Positions 1-7,087 are shown, counted from the first letter of the stretch. The stretch: DNA of 23,894 nt from Spirochaetaceae bacterium UBA1306 (GCA_002307245.1 DBTW01000112.1:1-23894); one strand, 5' to 3'. Numbers and translations: made by a program. Notes: generated by a model from the sequence alone, not told the origin.

Positions 1-662
1 AGGCGATCAAGGGTACCGAGGATCGTATCAAGGCCCACCTGGACGCGGGCAAGCTCTGCGTCCTCGACTTCCTCGAGCATCAGCTCGTCGCGGGCTACGA
101 CGCCAAGGGCTTCCTCTTCCTCAAGCCCTGGGACTGCACGGGCGTGGAGCTGCCGGCCCTGAGCTTCGGCAGCTGGAGCGAGGCCCTGGAGCGCGAGGGC
201 TGGGTCCAGTTCACCCTCCTCGAGAAAGAGGAGTCGCGGGCCGACGAGGCGAGGCTCCTCGCCTCGGCCCTGGCCGGCGCGCTCAGGACGAGGAGCGCTA
301 GCGAGGCCTTCGAGATGCCCGGCTACAAGGTCGGCGACGGGGCCTGGGAGAACTGGATCGCCGGCATAGGCAAGGGCCTCGGCAACAGCCACGGCCACTG
401 GTGGACGGGCTCGGTCTGGGCCGAGTGCAGGTCCATGGCCGCCGACTTCTTCGGCGAGGTCGGCCCCGAGCTGAAGGGCGCCGAGGCCCGGCGCCTCTGT
501 GCCGAGCTGGGATCGATCTACCGCGACTGCGCCCTGCGCATCGGGGCCGCCAAGGAGAAGGAGGCCGCGCCCGAGGCTCAGAAACGAGCCCTCGCCGAGG
601 GCCGCGAATTGGATCGCCGGGGCGCGGAGCTCATGCGGTCCCTTCTCGCGGCCGTACTATGA
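1..662 (+). CDS. C39/BtrH_N-like (papain-like fold) protein, 3' part
   Basis: The reading frame is open from base 3 to the TGA at 660-662, so the start lies left of the window; 219 residues are visible. The first part contains a Gly-Tyr-Asp-Ala-Lys-Gly-Phe segment (GYD..G turn) followed by a Lys-Pro-Trp stretch. The last third is helical, with Gly-His-Trp-Trp and then a Trp-Ala-Glu-Cys-Arg helix. This order (GYD turn, short beta strands, then a C-terminal helical bundle with an x-W-x-x-x-V-x-A-E-x-R helix) resembles butirosin BtrH_N / C39-like cysteine-peptidase-fold proteins of unknown substrate. That match is from memory of the family. The usual catalytic Cys would lie in the missing N-terminal part, so activity cannot be judged. 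It ends convergently with the next gene, 43 bp away. An unrelated hypothetical protein remains possible. Confidence 0.6.
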   Translation, partial: AIKGTEDRIKAHLDAGKLCVLDFLEHQLVAGYDAKGFLFLKPWDCTGVELPALSFGSWSEALEREGWVQFTLLEKEESRADEARLLASALAGALRTRSASEAFEMPGYKVGDGAWENWIAGIGKGLGNSHGHWWTGSVWAECRSMAADFFGEVGPELKGAEARRLCAELGSIYRDCALRIGAAKEKEAAPEAQKRALAEGRELDRRGAELMRSLLAAVL

Positions 663-675
663 TCCAGGGGCGTGG

Positions 676-699
676 GCGGCGCCTCGCCAGAGGCCGCGC
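676..699. terminator. GC-rich hairpin between convergent genes
   Basis: Ten-base arms at 676-685 and 690-699 pair except for a central 2x2 mismatch, with a GCCA loop. It sits in the 43-bp gap between two convergent stop codons, where a bidirectional terminator would be expected. There is no T-run on either side, so it is at best a weak or factor-assisted terminator. Confidence 0.3.
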
Positions 700-705
700 G
701 GGGCG

Positions 706-1830
706 CTAGCCAGCGATGTTCACGCCGATGAGCCGGCCGATGCCGAAGGTCACGGCCGCCGCGGCGAGGCCGATCGCCACGTGCCGCAGGCCGTAGAGGA
801 AGGCGTTCTTCCCGGTCATCAGCGTGGTAATGGCGCCGATCGAGAAGAGGCCGAGGACGCTCGCGATCGAGCTGGCCAGGATGCCCGCGGTCCCCGAGAA
901 GAAGGCGTAGGGCAGGACGGGGAGGATGGCGCCGAGGGAAAAGAGGCCGAAGGAGGTGGCGGCGGCTTCCCAGGCCGAGCCGCCGAGCTCCTTCTGGTCG
1001 ATCGCGAGCTCCTCGCGCACTAGGGTGTCTAGGGCCGCCTCGCCGCCGCCGGAGATGATGCGGCTTGCCGTGGCTCGCGCCTCCTCCTGCGAGAGGCCCT
1101 TGGCCTGATAGATCAGGGTCAGCTCCTCCATCTCCTCCTCGGGGTTGTCGGTGAGCTCGGCGCGCTCGATCTCGATCTGCCGCTCGTAGAGCTCGCGCGA
1201 GCTCTGTACGGAGATCCACTCGCCCAGGGCCATCGACAAGGCGCCGGCGAGGAGACCCGAGATGCCGGTCAGCAGGATCTCCCTCGTGCCGACGCCGGCG
1301 CCGGCCACGCCCATCACGAGGCTGTAGGTCGACAGGAGACCGTCGTTCGCGCCCAGGGTACCGGCGCGCAGGGCGTTGCCGCCCGCCCGGTGTCGGCCCT
1401 CGAAGCGCGCTACCTCGCCGCCCGCCAGGCCCGAACTCTCGTTGGAGAGGACGCCGAAGACGCGGGCGTGCGAGCGCTCCTCGCCGGGCATGCCGACGCT
1501 CTCCGCGTCCGCCTGCCCCGCGTAGCCGCCCGCGGCCTCCTTCTCGACCTTGGCTATCGAGCTGACCACCGACTGCGCGCCGTAGCGCGAGGCGTTGCGG
1601 GCGGTCATCCGCGTTTTAAGGCTCGGCCGGAAGGCGGGCACATCGCCTCCCGACTCCCTGATCCTCGCTTCCCAGAAGGCCACGTGCCGGGCCTCGGTCT
1701 CCGATAGCTTCCGGTATAGTTCGGCGAGGCTGGGGTTGGGCTCGGCCTCGGCGAGCTTGCCGTACAGGAATACCGCGTCGCGCTCCCCGTTGAGGTTCGC
1801 GACGAGCCGCTTGATGTCCTTATCGCTCAT
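706..1830 (-). CDS. MbfA-type ferritin-like/VIT1-CCC1 iron (manganese) transporter
   Basis: A 374-aa fusion. Residues 1-145 form a rubrerythrin/ferritin-like bundle with di-iron ligand candidates Glu16, Glu46xxHis49, Glu96/Glu98 and Glu118xxHis121. Residues 150-374 are a VIT1/CCC1 domain: the signature LRAGTLGANDGLLSTYSL (153-170), SMALGEWISVQSSRE at the end of TM2, a Glu-rich cytoplasmic segment (about 215-260) that holds metal in plant VIT1, then about three further membrane helices to the C-terminus. The same order is found in MbfA (membrane-bound ferritin) of alphaproteobacteria, which exports iron from the cytoplasm and protects against peroxide. The inferred role is therefore iron or manganese efflux across the inner membrane, with the ferritin domain sensing or oxidising Fe(II). 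The ATG start at 1830 precedes the first ferritin helix. The gene is divergent from the small gene at 1913, with repeated heptamers in the shared gap. Confidence 0.88.
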   Translation of the reverse strand: MSDKDIKRLVANLNGERDAVFLYGKLAEAEPNPSLAELYRKLSETEARHVAFWEARIRESGGDVPAFRPSLKTRMTARNASRYGAQSVVSSIAKVEKEAAGGYAGQADAESVGMPGEERSHARVFGVLSNESSGLAGGEVARFEGRHRAGGNALRAGTLGANDGLLSTYSLVMGVAGAGVGTREILLTGISGLLAGALSMALGEWISVQSSRELYERQIEIERAELTDNPEEEMEELTLIYQAKGLSQEEARATASRIISGGGEAALDTLVREELAIDQKELGGSAWEAAATSFGLFSLGAILPVLPYAFFSGTAGILASSIASVLGLFSIGAITTLMTGKNAFLYGLRHVAIGLAAAAVTFGIGRLIGVNIAG

Positions 1831-1853
1831 ACCTGGAGGATATAGGCGCCGGA

Positions 1854-1887
1854 CCGCGATAGCAAGGAGATCGCGGCTCCCCGCGAT
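1854..1887. promoter_or_regulatory. Three alternating CCGCGAT heptamers (candidate operator)
   Basis: CCGCGAT occurs at 1854-1860 and 1881-1887, with its exact reverse complement ATCGCGG at 1870-1876 between them. The middle copy can pair with either neighbour (9-nt or 4-nt spacer). The array fills the 82-bp gap between the divergent iron-transporter gene and the gene at 1913, so it could be an operator for one or both or a pair of exclusive RNA hairpins. It resembles no Fur, DtxR or MntR box that I know. Confidence 0.4.
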
Positions 1888-1912
1888 ATACTGCTCGAGA
1901 GAGGTGCGCCCA

Positions 1913-2392
1913 ATGCCCGTAAATAATAAGAAGAGCGCGGTCGGGACCGGCGCCTATAAAGAGCTCCTGGCCCTGCTGCCCGAGCTCGACGACGCGGGAA
2001 TCGCCTTCCTCCTCGAGCAAGCCCGCGTCCATCGCTACAATATGGAGGCCGAGCGCCTGAACTCCCTGGCCGAGCGGCTCGGCGTCGACGAGCCGCGGCC
2101 TTCCTCGACCGCCAAGGCCGGGGCCTTGCGCATCGAGCGTTCCACCGACGGCTCGACCTACCATATCGTCGCGGGCGGCGACTGGAAGATGTTCACGGCC
2201 GAGGAGATGGCGGCCCTCGTGCGCATCTCGCGCTGCGGCGAGGGCGCGGAGGAAGTGTCGCGCCGCCTGCGCGCCTGGCTCCTGCGCGAGCGTAAGGACG
2301 TCTTCCTCGACTTAGGCCTGGATGGCCCATCCATCGGAATCGCGCGGGAACTCGGCGGGCTTCTGTTGAAGACCTTTCCGCAGCGTTCTTGA
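1913..2392 (+). CDS. Conserved-looking small cytoplasmic protein, function unknown
   Basis: A 159-aa protein with no signal peptide or membrane segment. The ATG at 1913 follows a purine-rich AGAGAGG about 7 bases upstream; longer in-frame starts (back to 1595) would overlap the divergent transporter gene and are unlikely. Residues about 15-60 are predicted helical and charged. Residues about 68-95 look like a short beta hairpin (ALRIERSTDGSTYHIVAGGDW). A helical C-terminal half follows, containing FTAEEMAALVRI and RRLRAWLLRERKDVFLDLG. I do not recognise the family. Codon use matches the neighbours. The gene stands alone: the strong arg promoter begins about 40 bp downstream and no clear terminator separates them. 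Confidence 0.75.
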   Translation: MPVNNKKSAVGTGAYKELLALLPELDDAGIAFLLEQARVHRYNMEAERLNSLAERLGVDEPRPSSTAKAGALRIERSTDGSTYHIVAGGDWKMFTAEEMAALVRISRCGEGAEEVSRRLRAWLLRERKDVFLDLGLDGPSIGIARELGGLLLKTFPQRS

Positions 2393-2432
2393 GCTTTTTC
2401 TCGCCGAATTCGTATAAAGATGCAGGATAGTC

Positions 2433-2461
2433 TTGACATTTACAGGCATTTTTTCCATAAT
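2433..2461 (+). promoter_or_regulatory. Sigma70 promoter of the arg cluster
   Basis: A perfect -35 TTGACA (2433-2438), a 17-base spacer and a -10 CATAAT (2456-2461, five of six) lie in an AT-rich island of otherwise GC-rich DNA. Transcription would begin near 2468, giving a leader of about 240 nt before argC. It is the best promoter match in the window. Confidence 0.85.
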
Positions 2462-2477
2462 ACGCATAAATATACGT
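2462..2477. promoter_or_regulatory. ARG-box-like palindrome (candidate ArgR operator)
   Basis: ACGCATAAATATACGT is an imperfect palindrome (six of eight pairs) starting directly after the -10 and covering the expected transcription start. Its inner 14 bases agree with the enterobacterial ARG-box core TGAATWWWWATTCA at 10 positions. A repressor bound here would block initiation. No argR gene is in the window, so this is inference from sequence and position. Confidence 0.45.
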
Positions 2478-2491
2478 CAGAGGAGTCGAGC

Positions 2492-2599
2492 ATGACGTAC
2501 ACGGGCAAATCTCCCACTTCCGCGTTTTCGATCACCGCCTTCGCGCGCCCCTCTTTCCTCCCCCTCGCCCTCCTTTCCCCTCCTCTCCGTCGTCGATAA
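2492..2599 (+). CDS. Putative 35-aa arg leader peptide ending Arg-Arg-Arg-stop
   Basis: The ATG at 2492 follows an AGAGGAG ribosome site (2479-2485, 6-base gap) within about 25 nt of the predicted transcript start. The frame runs 35 codons and ends CGT-CGT-CGA-TAA; a fourth Arg codon is at 2546. It lies between the arg promoter and argC, where amino-acid-sensing leader peptides are expected. No membrane or globular domain is apparent, and the second half is Pro/Leu-rich because the DNA is nearly all pyrimidine. Inferred role: ribosome stalling at the Arg run when charged tRNA-Arg is scarce. A chance ORF cannot be excluded from sequence alone. Confidence 0.5.
   Translation: MTYTGKSPTSAFSITAFARPSFLPLALLSPPLRRR
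2548..2588 (+). other. 41-base polypyrimidine tract (rut-like)
   Basis: Of 41 consecutive bases 40 are C or T; the only purine is G2567. The tract is C-rich and G-poor and lies inside the leader ORF, just before its Arg codons. C>G unstructured RNA of this kind is what Rho binds (rut sites), so it could allow Rho-dependent attenuation when the leader is not covered by ribosomes. Confidence 0.45.
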
Positions 2600-2627
2600 A
2601 CCGCATTCAAATACAATAAGATAGAAG

Positions 2628-2653
2628 GCAGGAGCGGCGGTCTCGCGCCCTGC
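2628..2653 (+). promoter_or_regulatory. Leader RNA hairpin upstream of argC
   Basis: GCAGG (2628-2632) and GCG (2634-2636) pair with CGC (2646-2648) and CCTGC (2649-2653), giving eight pairs with one bulged A and a 9-nt loop. The segment GCGGCGG (2634-2640) can instead pair, with two G-U pairs, with CCGTCGT (2587-2593) at the Arg codons of the leader ORF, so the two structures exclude each other. No U-run follows, so it is not a classical terminator. Confidence 0.35.
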
Positions 2654-2706
2654 TATTCGCGTCTTCCGGAGAAATGCCGTTGAAGGCGCTCGATTGGAGA
2701 TGCTGC

Positions 2707-3780
2707 ATGACAAGATGCGCTGTTATCGGCGCCACCGGCTATGCCGGGGCCGAGCTCTGCCGGCTCCTCCTCGGCCATCCCGAGCTCGGGGAGCTCATCC
2801 TCAGCTCGGCGAGCTCCGGGGGCGAGGCGATGTCCTCGATCTACCCCAACCTCGTGGGCGCTTTTAGCGCGGGAGGGAGCTCGGCTATCCTCGTCGACAA
2901 GGCCGAGGCCATTGCCCGGGCCGACGTGGTCTTCGCCGGCCTCCCCGCGGGGCATGCCGAGGATATCGCGGCCGCTTGCGCCGCCAAGGGCGCCCTCTTC
3001 ATCGACCTCTCGGGCGATTTCCGCTTCGGGGCGGACGAGGCGACCTATTCGAAGTGGTACGGCAAGTCCTACGCCCGTCCCGAGCTCCACGCTGAGGCCG
3101 TCTACGGCCTGCCCGAGCTCAATCGCGCCGCCATCGCGGCCCTCGGCGCGCGGAAGTCAGGAGCGAGGACTATCGGTAACCCCGGCTGCTATCCCACCGC
3201 TTCCGTCCTCGGCCTCTTCCCCGCGATGCGCGGCAAGCTGGCCGAGCCCGGCTGCGTCATCGTCGACGCGAAGTCCGGCGTGTCGGGCGCGGGCAAGGAG
3301 CCGACCAAGAGCTCCCATTTCGTCGAGTGCGCCGATTCGATAGCCCCCTACAAGATCGAGGGTCACCGCCACCTGCCCGAGATCGAGGCCGTGCTTTCGA
3401 CGATGGCCGGCACGGGCGTGTCGGCCGTGTTCACTCCCCACCTCGCGCCCATGGGCCGGGGCATCGTGGCCACGATCTACTTCCGCCTCGCGAAGGCGAT
3501 GAGCGCGGCCGAGCTCCGCGAGGCCTACGCCTCCTTCTACGCGGTCGAGCCCTTCGTGCGCGTCCTCGGCGAGGGCCTCGTCGCCACCAACCGCAACGTG
3601 AGGCTCTCGAACTACTGCGACATCTCGGTCCACCTCGCCCACGACGGGAAGACGGCCGTCGTCGTCTCGGCGATCGACAACATGGTGAAGGGGGCCGCCG
3701 GCCAGGCGGTCCAGAACATGAACGTGGCGCTGGGCTTCGACGAGAAGGCCGGCATATCCATGCTTCCGCCCGCCTTCTAG
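2707..3780 (+). CDS. argC: N-acetyl-gamma-glutamyl-phosphate reductase
   Basis: Third enzyme of arginine synthesis: NADPH-dependent reduction of N-acetylglutamyl phosphate to the semialdehyde, in the cytoplasm. The 357-aa protein begins with the dinucleotide-binding motif GATGYAGAEL (8-17), has the catalytic Cys161 in NPGCYPTA (158-165) and the conserved GHRHLPEIE (219-227) with catalytic-type His220. Length is normal for the short bacterial form. I chose ATG 2707 because GGAG lies 7 bases upstream and the Rossmann strand follows at once. The in-frame ATG at 2674 has its GGAGA only one base away and adds 11 residues not typical of the family. First gene of argCJBD; the argJ start is 18 bp downstream. 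Codon use is uniform with the cluster. Confidence 0.97.
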   Translation: MTRCAVIGATGYAGAELCRLLLGHPELGELILSSASSGGEAMSSIYPNLVGAFSAGGSSAILVDKAEAIARADVVFAGLPAGHAEDIAAACAAKGALFIDLSGDFRFGADEATYSKWYGKSYARPELHAEAVYGLPELNRAAIAALGARKSGARTIGNPGCYPTASVLGLFPAMRGKLAEPGCVIVDAKSGVSGAGKEPTKSSHFVECADSIAPYKIEGHRHLPEIEAVLSTMAGTGVSAVFTPHLAPMGRGIVATIYFRLAKAMSAAELREAYASFYAVEPFVRVLGEGLVATNRNVRLSNYCDISVHLAHDGKTAVVVSAIDNMVKGAAGQAVQNMNVALGFDEKAGISMLPPAF

Positions 3781-3798
3781 CGCGGCAAGGAGACTGAC

Positions 3799-5016
3799 AT
3801 GAAGCAAGTCCGAGGCGGCGTGACCGCCCCCGCGGGATTCCTGGCCTCTGGGCTCAGGGTCGGGATAAAGAAGACCGGCGACAAGAAGGACCTGGCCCTC
3901 GTCTGGTCCGAGGCCCCCTGCGCCGCGGCCGCCGTCTACACGCGGAACAAGGTGATAGGCCAGCCCCTCGTCGTCACGAGGGAGCACCTCGCCGACGGCC
4001 GCGCCCAGGCCGTGATCGTGAATTCCGGCAACGCCAACACCTGCACCGGCGAGGCCGGCGTCCAGGCCGCCCGGCGGATGGCGGCCCTCGTCGCCGAGCG
4101 CCTGCCCGTGAGGGCCGAGGACGTCGTCGTCGCCTCGACGGGGGTCATCGGGGTCCAGCTCGACCTGACGCCCATCGAGGCCGGCATGGACGCCCTCGTC
4201 GCGGGCCTGTCCAAGGCGGGCTCCATCGACGCCCGCGAGGCCATCCTCACCACGGACACGATGAAGAAGGAACTGGCGGTATCGGTCGAGATCGGCGGCA
4301 AGGCCGTCACGATCGGCGCCATGGCCAAGGGCTCCGGCATGATCCATCCCAACATGGCCACGATGCTCTGCTTCATGACCACCGATTGCGCGATCTCGAG
4401 CGCCCTCCTCCAGGAGGCCCTCTCCGAGACGGTCAAGCGGACCTTCAATCGGGTGAGCGTCGACGGGGACACGAGCACGAACGACATGGTCGTGATCCTC
4501 GCGAACGGCCGCGCCGGCAACGCGCCGATAGGCGATCATGGCGCCGACTTTCGCGCCTTCGCCGAGGCCCTCGACTACGTGGGCACGCAGATGGCCCGGA
4601 TGATAGCCCGCGACGGCGAGGGCGCCACGAAGCTCGTCGAGTGCGTGGTCTCGGGGGCCGCGAGCGAGGCCGAGGCCGAGGCCCTCGCGAAGTCCGTCAT
4701 CACCTCGAGTCTCGTGAAGACCGCCGTTTTCGGCTCGGACGCCAACTGGGGCCGCGTCCTCTGCGCCCTCGGCTACACGCCCTCGAGCTTCGACCCCGCA
4801 TCGGTCCAGCTCGCCTTCGAGAGTCCCCGCGGCTACATCGAGGTCTGCAAGGACGGGGCCGGCATCCCCTTCAGCGAGGAGAAGGCCAAGCTCGTGCTCG
4901 GGGCCCAGGAGATCACGATCCTCGTCGAGCTCGGGGGAGGCCCGGGACAGGCCACGGCCTGGGGCTGCGACCTCAGTTACGAATACGTGCGCATCAACGG
5001 CGACTACCGGACTTGA
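3799..5016 (+). CDS. argJ: Ornithine acetyltransferase (glutamate N-acetyltransferase)
   Basis: ArgJ moves the acetyl group from N-acetylornithine to glutamate, making the pathway cyclic; some members also use acetyl-CoA to start it. The 405-aa precursor carries the self-cleavage site KGSGMIHPNMATML (177-190): cleavage before Thr188 would give alpha and beta chains, Thr188 becoming the nucleophile. NSGNANTCTG (75-84) and the C-terminal DLSYEYVRINGDYRT are family hallmarks. The ATG follows AAGGAG (8-base gap). Nothing tells whether the enzyme is mono- or bifunctional; neither argA nor argE lies in the window. It sits between argC and argB, 18 bp and 35 bp away, and is presumably cotranscribed. 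Confidence 0.97.
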   Translation: MKQVRGGVTAPAGFLASGLRVGIKKTGDKKDLALVWSEAPCAAAAVYTRNKVIGQPLVVTREHLADGRAQAVIVNSGNANTCTGEAGVQAARRMAALVAERLPVRAEDVVVASTGVIGVQLDLTPIEAGMDALVAGLSKAGSIDAREAILTTDTMKKELAVSVEIGGKAVTIGAMAKGSGMIHPNMATMLCFMTTDCAISSALLQEALSETVKRTFNRVSVDGDTSTNDMVVILANGRAGNAPIGDHGADFRAFAEALDYVGTQMARMIARDGEGATKLVECVVSGAASEAEAEALAKSVITSSLVKTAVFGSDANWGRVLCALGYTPSSFDPASVQLAFESPRGYIEVCKDGAGIPFSEEKAKLVLGAQEITILVELGGGPGQATAWGCDLSYEYVRINGDYRT

Positions 5017-5051
5017 TTCGGGCCAATAGGCGACTGAAGGAGTGGATTAGC

Positions 5052-5936
5052 GTGGAGATCCCAGCGAACGAGAAGGCGGCGATCCTCGCCCAGGCCCTGC
5101 CCTATATCAAGCGCTACGCGGGCAAGACCATCGTGGTCAAATACGGTGGCGCGGCGATGGTCAACGAGGGCCTCCGCGCGGCCGTGGCCGAGGACCTGGT
5201 CCTCATGGCGGCCGTCGGCATCCGCGCGGTCCTCGTGCACGGGGGCGGCCCTGAGATCGACTCGATGCTCAGGCGCGTCGGCAAGGAGCCGGTCTTCGTC
5301 GGCGGCCTGCGCTATACCGACGAGGAAACCATGGAGATCGTGCAGATGGTCCTCGCCGGCAAGGTGAACAAGGACCTCGTGGGCCTCCTGGGCCGGGCCG
5401 GCGGCAAGGCCCTGGGCCTCTGCGGCCTCGACGGCGGCCTGCTCTCCGCGGCGAGGATGGGCAAGGGCGGGGCCGCTGGCGGTCAGCAGTCGGACCTGGG
5501 CCTCGTGGGCGACATCCGCGCCGTGAACGCCGACGTGCTGCGCCGGGCCCTGGACGGAGGCTACGTCCCCGTGGTCGCCACGGTGGCCGGCGGCCTCGAC
5601 GGCGACCCTAATTCGTATAACGTCAACGCGGACACCGCCGCCGCTTCCATAGCCGTGGCCCTCGGCGCGGAGAAGCTCGTGCTCCTCACCGACGTGCCTG
5701 GCATCCTGCGCGACCTCGGCGACTCGGGCACCCTCATCAAGGAGATGCCGCGCTCCGGCATCGAGGCCCTCGTGAGGGAAGGCATTCTCTCCAAGGGCAT
5801 GATCCCCAAGGTCGAGTGCTGCGCGAGGGCCGTGGACGGGGGCGTGGGGCGGGCGCACATCATCGACGGCCGCGTCCCGCACGCGCTGCTCGTCGAGCTC
5901 TTCAGCGACGCGGGGATAGGGACGATGATATCGTGA
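5052..5936 (+). CDS. argB: Acetylglutamate kinase, arginine-sensitive type
   Basis: Phosphorylates N-acetylglutamate, the controlled step when acetyl recycling by ArgJ is present. The start is GTG 5052: AAGGAG lies at 5037-5042, 9 bases upstream, and the protein then has the usual 294 residues. Visible motifs are VVKYGGAAM (28-36), HGGGPEID (63-70), NADTAAASIAVALGAEKLVLLTDVPG and the C-terminal GIGTMIS. The helix before the first strand (NEKAAILAQALPYIKRYAGK, 6-25) corresponds to the N-terminal kinked helix that interlocks dimers into hexamers in arginine-inhibited kinases; E. coli ArgB lacks it. Feedback inhibition by arginine is thus inferred. The stop overlaps the argD start (GTGA). Confidence 0.96.
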   Translation: MEIPANEKAAILAQALPYIKRYAGKTIVVKYGGAAMVNEGLRAAVAEDLVLMAAVGIRAVLVHGGGPEIDSMLRRVGKEPVFVGGLRYTDEETMEIVQMVLAGKVNKDLVGLLGRAGGKALGLCGLDGGLLSAARMGKGGAAGGQQSDLGLVGDIRAVNADVLRRALDGGYVPVVATVAGGLDGDPNSYNVNADTAAASIAVALGAEKLVLLTDVPGILRDLGDSGTLIKEMPRSGIEALVREGILSKGMIPKVECCARAVDGGVGRAHIIDGRVPHALLVELFSDAGIGTMIS

Positions 5937-7087
5937 GCGACAAGACGATGGACACCTACAAGCGCACCGGCCTCGTGTTCGCGAGGGGGCGGGGCGCGGA
6001 GCTCGAGGCCGAGGACGGGAAGAAGTACCTCGACTTCACGAGCGGCATCGGGGTGAGCAGCCTCGGCCACGGGCACCCCGAGCTCGCGGCCGCCATCGGC
6101 GCCCAAGCGGCGCGGATGATCCACGTGTCCAACTACTACCAGAGCCGCGAGGCCATCGAGCTCTCCGACGAGCTCTGCGCGCGGTCGGGCATGGACGCGG
6201 TCTTCCTGTGCAACTCCGGGGCCGAGGCCAACGAGGGGGCGATCAAGATCGCCCGCAAGGTCGGCGAGTCTATGTCCCCGGCCGCCTCCACGGTGGTCAC
6301 CCTGCGCGGCTCCTTCCACGGCCGCACGATAGCCACCCTGGCCGCGACGGGGCAGGACAAATTCCACGAGCACTTCGGCCCCTTCCCAGCGGGCTTCGCC
6401 TACGTCGAGCCCGAGGACGCGGCCGCCCTCGACGCCGCCCTGGGCCCGGGAACCTGCGCCCTCATGCTCGAGCCCATACAGGGCGAGAGCGGCGTCGTGC
6501 CCTTGAGCGAGGGCTACCTCCGGCTCGCCGCCAGGCTCTGCGCCGAGCGCGGCATCCTCCTCATAGCCGACGAAGTGCAGTGCGGCGTCGGGCGGACCGG
6601 CAGTTTCCTCGCCTCGAGCCGCTCGGGCATCAAGCCCGACATCGTGACCCTGGCCAAGGGCCTCGCGGGCGGCGTGCCCGTGGGCGCCGTGCTGGCGAGG
6701 GGCGTGGCGGCCCGGGCCCTCGGCCCGGGGGATCACGGCACCACCTTCGGGGGCAACCCCCTCGCCGCGTCCGCGGCCCGCGTCGTCCTCGGCGTGCTCG
6801 GGGCGCCGGGCTTCCTCGAGGGCGTGACCGAGATGGGCGATCGCATCATGGCGACCGTTCGCGGCTGGAAGCATCCCCTCGTCAAGGAAGTCCGCGGCGC
6901 GGGCCTCATGATCGGCATAGTCGTGACCGTCCCGCCCGATACGATCAAGCATCTCTGCATCGAGGGCGGGCTCCTCGTCCTCACCGCCGGCTCGGATGTC
7001 GTGCGCCTCCTCCCGCCCCTCGTGATCTCCGATGCCGAGATAGACCGCGGCCTCGCCATCCTGCGCGCGGCCCTCGATAAAGCTTGA
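5933..7087 (+). CDS. argD: Acetylornithine aminotransferase
   Basis: PLP enzyme converting N-acetylglutamate semialdehyde plus glutamate to N-acetylornithine and 2-oxoglutarate. The 384-aa protein has the class III features: NSGAEANEGAIKIAR (94-108), SFHGRT (127-132), IADEVQCGVGRTG (211-223, Asp213 to the PLP nitrogen), Schiff-base Lys242 in TLAKGLAGGVPVG, and GTTFGGNPLA. I chose GTG 5933, which overlaps the argB TGA and gives translational coupling; ATG 5948 (losing five residues) is possible, as neither has a strong ribosome site. It is the last gene of the cluster. In many bacteria the same enzyme also serves lysine synthesis as DapC; the sequence does not decide that. Confidence 0.95.
   Translation: MSDKTMDTYKRTGLVFARGRGAELEAEDGKKYLDFTSGIGVSSLGHGHPELAAAIGAQAARMIHVSNYYQSREAIELSDELCARSGMDAVFLCNSGAEANEGAIKIARKVGESMSPAASTVVTLRGSFHGRTIATLAATGQDKFHEHFGPFPAGFAYVEPEDAAALDAALGPGTCALMLEPIQGESGVVPLSEGYLRLAARLCAERGILLIADEVQCGVGRTGSFLASSRSGIKPDIVTLAKGLAGGVPVGAVLARGVAARALGPGDHGTTFGGNPLAASAARVVLGVLGAPGFLEGVTEMGDRIMATVRGWKHPLVKEVRGAGLMIGIVVTVPPDTIKHLCIEGGLLVLTAGSDVVRLLPPLVISDAEIDRGLAILRAALDKA

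Noticed and set aside
1595..1912. Upstream extension of the gene at 1913
   Set aside because: It would overlap the divergent transporter gene antisense; the ATG at 1913 has a ribosome site.
2674..2706. Earlier in-frame ATG for argC
   Set aside because: Its GGAGA is only one base away and the extra 11 residues precede a standard ArgC N-terminus; ATG 2707 has a well-spaced GGAG.
3157..4539. Long minus-strand open frame (460 codons) opposite argC/argJ
   Set aside because: It lies wholly antisense to two clear enzyme genes, is full of Gly/Arg/His/Asp typical of reversed GC-rich codons, and shows no domain.
4386..5051. Open frame extending argB upstream into argJ
   Set aside because: It overlaps the conserved argJ C-terminal coding region in another frame; GTG 5052 with AAGGAG gives the normal protein.
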